Positions 5,749-10,095 of a stretch of 10,095 bases of DNA are shown piece by piece; position 1 is the first letter of the stretch; every line of letters begins with the position of its first letter. Source of the DNA: JBMCLJ01 sp048615375 (GTDB taxonomy: Bacteria > Patescibacteriota > Dojkabacteria > JAOAGR01); contig JBMCLJ010000052.1 of assembly GCA_048615375.1 (NCBI GenBank), positions 1 to 10,095 of the forward strand. Direction: 5' to 3'. A program made the position numbers and the translations under genes. The notes under the pieces were generated by a model. The model did no database searches. It saw only the letters and a list, made by a program, of their open reading frames with translations, and had not been told where the DNA came from.

Positions 5749-7452
5749 ATGCAAAGATATTCAAAGTTATTTGGAAAAACAGAGCGAAATGCACCAAAAA
5801 ATGCAGTTTTTGCTTCTCATAAATTTTTATACCAGGCTGGTTATATTCGTGAGAGTGTAGCTGGAAGGTACTTCCTCTTGCCACTCTGTATACGTGTTCG
5901 AGACAAAATTATTGCAATAATTGATGAAGAGATGGAGAAAGCGGGTGCACAAAAATTGCTGGCACCCACATTGCATCCTCTTGAATTATGGGAGGAGACA
6001 AACAGAGTTAATGCTTCAAACTTTGAGTTAATGACACTTGAAGACAGGAGAGGTGCAAAGTTCGCTTTAGGTGGGACAGCCGAGGAAATGATTTCGGATG
6101 TAGTAAGAAAATTCCAGCTTACGTACAAAGACCTGCCATTTAATATCTATCAGTTTTCTACAAAATTTAGAGATGAGATACGTGCAAAAGGTGCCTTATT
6201 TCGCACAAGAGAATTCACAATGAAAGACGCGTATTCATTTAGTAGAGGCGAGGAGGACTTTGAGCCTGAGTATCAAAATATGGCTGATACATACGCGCGT
6301 ATTTATTCCCGATTGGGTGTCAAAGCAATACAAGTGCCCGCTGATAATGGATACTTTGGTGGAGATTATTCTGATGAATTTGTTGTTGAAGATACAGCTG
6401 GCGAAAGTACATTTTTTGTGAGCGAAGATGGTACATACATTGCTCATGAAGATATAGCGAAGTTTTCACGGGGAGAAATTAATCCTGAAGAAGAGATACA
6501 AGAACTTAAAGTAATTGACCAACCCGGGTGGGTACAAACTATGGAAGATAACGTCAAGCACTATGGAAAGACAGCTGCACATTTCCTTAAAAACGTAGTG
6601 TATAAAAACCGAACGAATGGAGAATTAATTATTGCAACCATACGCGGGGATCTTGAAGTGAATAAAAATAAACTGGAGCATGTGCTCGATGCAATTGGAC
6701 AACTTGATGATGCGACCGACGAGGATCTCGCATCTATTGGCACAAAATCAGGCTATGTCCATTCCTGGGGACATAATGCTAGGTATATTGGCGATATTTC
6801 TCTCACTACAGTGAAGAATTTTATTGGTGGTCAAAAAGAGGAGAAAACTGACACGATAAACGTCAATTATGGACGTGATTTTTCGTGTGAGATGTTGGCG
6901 GATATCGCTCTAGCTGAGGAAGGATTTTTAACTGATGATGGAAGTTCAATACTTGTTGTGAAAAAAGGAATAGAAGTGGGCAATATTTTTCAACTTGGAA
7001 CTCACTATTCAGAACGTATGGCAAATCTCACATATGTAGACCAGGATGGTAAAGCAAAACAGCTATACATGGGCTGTTACGGTATTGGGATAGAGAGAAC
7101 TCTACAAGCTATTGTTGAAAAGAATCATGATGATAAAGGTATTGTGTGGCCAGAAGAAGTAGCGCCATATACAGTACACCTTCTCGGGCTTGATCTACAT
7201 GACAGCGATGTCAGACAAAAGGTTGAATCGGTTCTACAGGCTATTACTAACGCAGGAATTGAAGTTCTCTACGATGATAGAGAACAGACAAGAGCTGGTG
7301 AAAAATTTAACGACGCGGATCTGATTGGTATACCATGGCGGGTTGTCGTCTCTAAACGTACTGGAGATCTCCTCGAAGTGAAACGTAGAAATGAAGAAAA
7401 CAGCGAATTGATGAGTCTCGATGATTTTATTGGCAAAATTATGAAAAAGTAA
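5749..7452 (+). CDS. proS: Prolyl-tRNA synthetase, bacterial type with editing domain
   Basis: ProS attaches proline to tRNA-Pro in the cytoplasm. The 567-residue length is usual for the bacterial type. Class II motif 1 lies at about 44-77, motif 2 at about 139-164 (FRDEIRAKGALFRTREF) and motif 3 at 441-455 (MGCYGIGIERTLQAI, Arg450). Between motifs 2 and 3 is the INS (YbaK-like) editing domain, about 225-405, with LKNVVYKN and RGDLEVNKNKL; this removes mischarged alanine in relatives. The anticodon-binding domain covers about 472-567. The ATG at 5749 gives the standard N-terminus YSKLFGKT, and upstream codons are blocked by the stop of the short ORF 10 nt away. It is regulated by the T-box leader. 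GIGIER replaces the more common GVGVTR of motif 3, within normal variation. No defect was seen. Confidence 0.97.
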   Translation: MQRYSKLFGKTERNAPKNAVFASHKFLYQAGYIRESVAGRYFLLPLCIRVRDKIIAIIDEEMEKAGAQKLLAPTLHPLELWEETNRVNASNFELMTLEDRRGAKFALGGTAEEMISDVVRKFQLTYKDLPFNIYQFSTKFRDEIRAKGALFRTREFTMKDAYSFSRGEEDFEPEYQNMADTYARIYSRLGVKAIQVPADNGYFGGDYSDEFVVEDTAGESTFFVSEDGTYIAHEDIAKFSRGEINPEEEIQELKVIDQPGWVQTMEDNVKHYGKTAAHFLKNVVYKNRTNGELIIATIRGDLEVNKNKLEHVLDAIGQLDDATDEDLASIGTKSGYVHSWGHNARYIGDISLTTVKNFIGGQKEEKTDTINVNYGRDFSCEMLADIALAEEGFLTDDGSSILVVKKGIEVGNIFQLGTHYSERMANLTYVDQDGKAKQLYMGCYGIGIERTLQAIVEKNHDDKGIVWPEEVAPYTVHLLGLDLHDSDVRQKVESVLQAITNAGIEVLYDDREQTRAGEKFNDADLIGIPWRVVVSKRTGDLLEVKRRNEENSELMSLDDFIGKIMKK

Positions 7453-7467
7453 GTATACTGCATTGGA

Positions 7468-7490
7468 ACACCGTATATGGTGTATTTATA
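7468..7490 (+). terminator. Weak possible terminator after proS
   Basis: ACACC (7468-7472) and GGTGT (7479-7483) can pair around a 6-nt loop, 16 nt after the proS stop, followed by ATTTATATT. The stem is short and the T-run is interrupted, so termination may be weak. The rest of 7453-7555 is very A+T rich with no gene. Confidence 0.3.
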
Positions 7491-7555
7491 TTATAAAATA
7501 AATCACTCTGTGTTATAAAAACAATATAGGTTTATTACGAATTAATTATATTAAT

Positions 7556-7906
7556 ATGCTTTTTATTTGGATTATCAATGGGATCATAATATCTGTAATG
7601 AGTGGTTTTACTTACACTCTACTATTTAATAGTGATACAAATATAACCGATTTACTGTTTAAGTTCAGGGTACAGGAAGTTATTTATAATATTTGGATTG
7701 TTATGACATTTATCGTCAGTATCCGGGTATTTAAAAAAACTTGGGTACCAGCATCGCTTGAAGGCTTCTATGAAATGAAACACCTACCGAAATGTACGGC
7801 AGGTGTTTTAATATTAAAACATTCAGATTATAATTATCCCAGTCTCCTTCCCAGTTTACTGAGAATACGAGTGTGCCACCCGCAACAGGTTCACCAGTAT
7901 ACCTGA
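7556..7906 (+). CDS. Small membrane protein ORF, probably frameshifted at an A7 run
   Basis: I do not recognise this gene. The 116-residue frame opens with two likely membrane helices, about residues 1-24 (MLFIWIINGIIISVM) and 43-58 (IYNIWIVMTFIVSI), joined by a polar segment. After RVFKK the frame runs through a terminator hairpin and then antisense to the subtilase gene, so its last 40 or so residues are doubtful. The frame change occurs after a run of seven A (7733-7739). With one A fewer, the protein would end LGYQHRLKASMK at a TGA (7776-7778) placed right at the foot of the hairpin. That suggests an original length near 74 residues and an indel, a sequencing error in the homopolymer, or frameshifting. 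No ribosome binding site is visible. Confidence 0.35.
   Translation: MLFIWIINGIIISVMSGFTYTLLFNSDTNITDLLFKFRVQEVIYNIWIVMTFIVSIRVFKKTWVPASLEGFYEMKHLPKCTAGVLILKHSDYNYPSLLPSLLRIRVCHPQQVHQYT
7778..7812. terminator. Terminator hairpin between convergent ORFs
   Basis: AAACACCTACCG (7778-7789) pairs with CGGCAGGTGTTT (7797-7808) with one A-C mismatch around a 7-nt loop. On the plus strand it is followed by TTAATATT, making four T in all. On the minus strand GTGTTTCATTT follows. It fits a bidirectional terminator between proS and the membrane ORF on one side and the subtilase on the other, stronger on the plus strand. Confidence 0.6.
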
Positions 7907-8972
7907 TAGTTGGAGGAGGTATTTCTTCGCCATCCTGGATCAGGGAAAGTGGTTTGCCAATAGTAGTTCCGGCAGGATTGCCTGCGCTGGGAGTAAATGG
8001 AATCGTTCGATGGTAAAATCCTACGTTTGAAGGAATGAGTAAATCAACAGTATAACTATCTCCGCTAACCAGCTGCATAGGAATAGTAAACTCCTGGTCA
8101 TTGTAGCTATACGACACTTCTACAGAAGTGATATCGTTCCCACGCACGATAGCTTCGAGGGGGACAATCTCTCCTCGTTCACTGACTCCTGGCTGTGGCG
8201 CTCTAACTCCAACTTCAACTGGTCGAGAAGTAAAAGAAAAGGTATCGGGTATACTCAACCTGTGCTTATACACATCATCTAGGCCAGGTTCTGAAGTAAT
8301 GGAAACAGCAGATTCTAGTAAAGCATTTTGCAGAGCTGTATCAGTAGATTCTGGATTTTGAGCTAACCACAATCCAGCAGCACCAGCGACAGCAGGAGCT
8401 GCCATGCTTGTACCACTCATTAGTCCATAGCCATCTGGATACAAGTCACTTGGCTGCATGGTGCTCCAGATGTTCATTCCAGGGGCAGAAATATCAACCG
8501 CATCACAGAGAATTGCACTTCGTGGCCCTCCCAGCGACAGATTGAGTATTTCTGAACCTTTCTGGACAGCGTAATTAATACCATGTGCTATTTCAGCTCC
8601 CACGTTCTCAACATGCCAGAAATCGGGCTCGTCTGCGACTTCAGGTCGCTCTTCCTGCTGTGGTAGTTCTGGTAAGGTTCTGACGTAGTTTAATTCTGCT
8701 TGAATTCCTTTATTCTTGAGTATAGTTAGAACTTCGCTATCTGTAGAATCTTTGCTTTTGAGCAATGTACCAATAGAAGTAGTATGTTGATGGACTTCCA
8801 GTGACTTTCCATCAAGAGTGAATGAAGATTTTGGATGTGTCCCTGTTAATGTGCCAATTGAATCGGAGAGTACAATAACTCAATTTGTTTTAACTTCACT
8901 TTTCGTATCTTCCGCCAGGACTGGTGTGCTGATCACGGTTACACCGAGAGGAACGAGAAGGAAACCAGGCAG

Positions 8973-8993
8973 AAGCGGGAAATTATCCCGCTT
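8973..8993. other. Strong hairpin inside the subtilase signal-peptide region
   Basis: AAGCGGGA (8973-8980) and TCCCGCTT (8986-8993) form a perfect 8-bp stem with a 5-nt loop. It lies about 70 nt after the rny stop and starts 12 nt inside the subtilase reading frame. No long T-run follows on either strand (TTT on plus, CTTCTG on minus), so it is at best a weak rny terminator. It may also hinder translation of the decayed gene. Confidence 0.5.
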
Positions 8994-9010
8994 TATCAAA
9001 CCCACAAGGT

Positions 9011-9016
9011 ATAATA
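9011..9016 (-). promoter_or_regulatory. -10-like element before the subtilase GTG, leaderless type
   Basis: TATTAT on the minus strand is separated by only 5 nt from GTG at 9005-9003. The local text closely matches that before mfd: TATTATACCTTGTGG here against TATTATCCCTTTGTGG there. No good -35 is seen (CTAGGA at 17-nt spacing). This similarity supports GTG 9005 as the ancestral start. Confidence 0.4.
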
Positions 9017-9061
9017 TCCGCTATAGCAGCATTTCCTAGTAGTAATTTCTGCCGCTCACGC

Positions 9062-10095
9062 TTATCTCGCATTGGCATTTGCTCTGATTTCCCTGATCAC
9101 AGTCACTTTAACAGTGCCAGGATAATTCTGAGTATCGTGAATTTCTTTTGCAATTTCATTCGCGAGTACAGTTATCTGATCGTCCGCTGCCATTATCGGA
9201 TCTACAAATACTCGAATTTCTCTTCCAGCATCCATCGCGTACGCTTGTTTTACTTCGTGGTGCGCACTGGCGATATCTTCGATTGCTTTTATACGTTTAA
9301 TGTAATCCTCCCTGGAATCATTACGTACGCCAGGCCGGGCGCTGGAATTTCCATCAGCAATATAGATAAGTGCTGACTCCATACAAACCGGGTCTTTTAC
9401 CATGTGATGAGCGTACATTGCGTTGATAACTTCTTCTTTAAGTCCCAGCTTTCGCCCAATCTCTTCACCCAGTTCCATATGATCCCCTTCTTTATCATGC
9501 GATTCAACCTTACCAATATCATGCCAGAGCGCGCATTCTTTCGCCAGGTTTACGTTCAAGCCCAATTCAGCGGCAGCTTTTCCAGCAAAGTTAACTACTT
9601 CCAGTACATGGTTAGCCAGGCACTGACCATAGCTGTATCGGTACTTCATCCGTCCGAGGAATTTCATCTGATCCAGTGAAAGATTCGGGAAACCAGCTTT
9701 AAAAGCAATCTCTTCACCATCTTTTAAGATTTGTTTTGAGAGATCAACTCGGGCTTTCTGGAAAAACTCTTCTATCCGGGCTGGGTGAATCCGGCCATCA
9801 CGAACAAGCTTTTCCAGGGTCATTCGAGCTAATTGACGCCTCAGGGGATCAAAGCAGGACAGTACGACATAGGTATCAGCTTCATCCATTATCAGCTCAA
9901 CTCCAGTCAGACGTTCGAAGGTCTTAATATTTCTTCCTTCTTTCCCAATTATTTTGCCTTTTGTTTCTTCACCTGAAACAGGGAAATTAGTCGTTGTATA
10001 TTCGCTCACATAGTCTGTGCTTGAGGCTGTCATTGCATCAATGATTACCTCACGTGCGAGTGTATCTGATTCACGTTGTACTCGCTGCTTGTCCT
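9062..10095 (-). CDS. rny: Ribonuclease Y, KH and HD domains (5' end outside the window)
   Basis: RNase Y is a membrane-anchored endoribonuclease that starts mRNA decay. The 343 visible residues are the C-terminal two thirds of a protein usually near 520. They begin at the end of the coiled coil (DKQRVQRESDTLAREVI). The KH RNA-binding domain follows, with the GxxG loop in IIGKEGRNIKTFERLTGVEL and VVLSCFDPLRRQLAR after it. Next is the HD domain, with NHVLEVVNFAG, the metal-binding ALWHDIGKVESHD, AMYAHHMVKDP and YIADGNSSARPG. It ends in the typical REIRVFVDP and a terminal VKVTVIREIRANANAR. The N-terminal membrane anchor lies beyond 10095, and an internal ATG at 10033 is not the start. The HD residues are present, so the enzyme should be active. 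It lies upstream of the subtilase remnant on the same strand with 56 nt between. Confidence 0.96.
   Translation of the reverse strand, partial: DKQRVQRESDTLAREVIIDAMTASSTDYVSEYTTTNFPVSGEETKGKIIGKEGRNIKTFERLTGVELIMDEADTYVVLSCFDPLRRQLARMTLEKLVRDGRIHPARIEEFFQKARVDLSKQILKDGEEIAFKAGFPNLSLDQMKFLGRMKYRYSYGQCLANHVLEVVNFAGKAAAELGLNVNLAKECALWHDIGKVESHDKEGDHMELGEEIGRKLGLKEEVINAMYAHHMVKDPVCMESALIYIADGNSSARPGVRNDSREDYIKRIKAIEDIASAHHEVKQAYAMDAGREIRVFVDPIMAADDQITVLANEIAKEIHDTQNYPGTVKVTVIREIRANANAR

Larger units (their letters stand above)
7731..9005 (-). pseudogene. Subtilisin-like serine protease (peptidase S8) remnant, secreted type
   Basis: The family members are secreted proteases with an Asp-His-Ser triad. 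Starting at GTG 9005, the reading frame encodes a signal peptide ending TPVLA-ED (about residues 1-31). It then meets an in-frame TGA at 8882-8880 and continues in the same frame without another stop to 7731. After the TGA come an inhibitor-like propeptide (about 43-110), HGINYAVQKGSEILNLSLGG, DISAPGMNIWST and the Ser box GLMSGTSMAAPAVAG with Ser200. The Asp and His boxes expected after ELNYVRTLPELPQ are gone (junction near 8610-8660). The segment with the oxyanion-hole Asn is missing between SLGG and DISAPG (near 8490-8530). About 190 residues of beta-type C-terminal domain follow. The last 25 or so codons run through a terminator hairpin, so the original stop is probably lost. From TTG 8765 a 344-residue product could still be read, but it cannot be an active protease. 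Three defects argue for a decayed gene. Confidence 0.8.

Noticed and set aside
8128..8361. Plus-strand ORF antisense to the subtilase remnant
   Set aside because: The opposite strand shows clear protease sequence, and this frame has no independent support.
3965..8882. TGA as a sense codon (recoded stop)
   Set aside because: Intact genes (glmS, mfd, proS, rny) use TGG for Trp, no TGA interrupts them, and no Gly or Trp position requires it. The TGA codons at 3965-3967 and 8880-8882 occur only in doubtful or decayed genes.

Overview
The window comes from a bacterial chromosome of roughly 40% G+C, judged by eye. It carries housekeeping genes (glmS, mfd, proS, rny) mixed with lineage-specific and decaying genes. 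No phage, insertion sequence, CRISPR array, tRNA or rRNA was seen. The standard genetic code fits: tryptophan is TGG throughout and TGA is used as a stop. The prolyl-tRNA synthetase text (for example LLP.CIRVRDKI, LHPLELWEETNR) reminds me of Patescibacteria/CPR-type sequences. RNase Y, a T-box leader and leaderless promoters would also fit Chloroflexota. The lineage is therefore inferred and open.

Layout, left to right. (1) The 5' part of glmS lies on the minus strand and runs off the left edge. It is divergent from (2) mfd on the plus strand, which encodes an unusually short transcription-repair coupling factor with no C-terminal regulatory domain. (3) About 640 bp follow with no confident gene: a doubtful minus-strand open frame, a 17-bp perfect palindrome and an 11-bp tandem repeat. 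(4) A minus-strand orphan encodes a single-pass membrane coiled-coil protein. It is divergent from (5) proS, which sits behind a promoter, a complete T-box riboswitch with an intrinsic terminator, and a 27-codon upstream ORF. (6) A small plus-strand membrane-protein ORF, probably with a frame problem in an A7 run, converges on (7) a minus-strand subtilisin-like protease pseudogene. That pseudogene has an in-frame TGA and has lost two catalytic segments. (8) The 3' two thirds of rny (RNase Y), on the minus strand, close the window.

Two themes link the genes. First, glmS, mfd and the subtilase each have a -10-like hexamer 5 to 8 nt before the start codon, which implies leaderless mRNAs. proS instead has a long structured leader. 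Second, several genes look reduced or eroded: mfd has lost end domains, the subtilase is a dead gene, and the two convergent ORFs near 7.75 kb run through a shared terminator hairpin. The housekeeping genes have unrelated functions (amino-sugar synthesis, transcription-coupled repair, tRNA charging, mRNA decay) and do not form an operon; almost every gene appears to be its own transcription unit.
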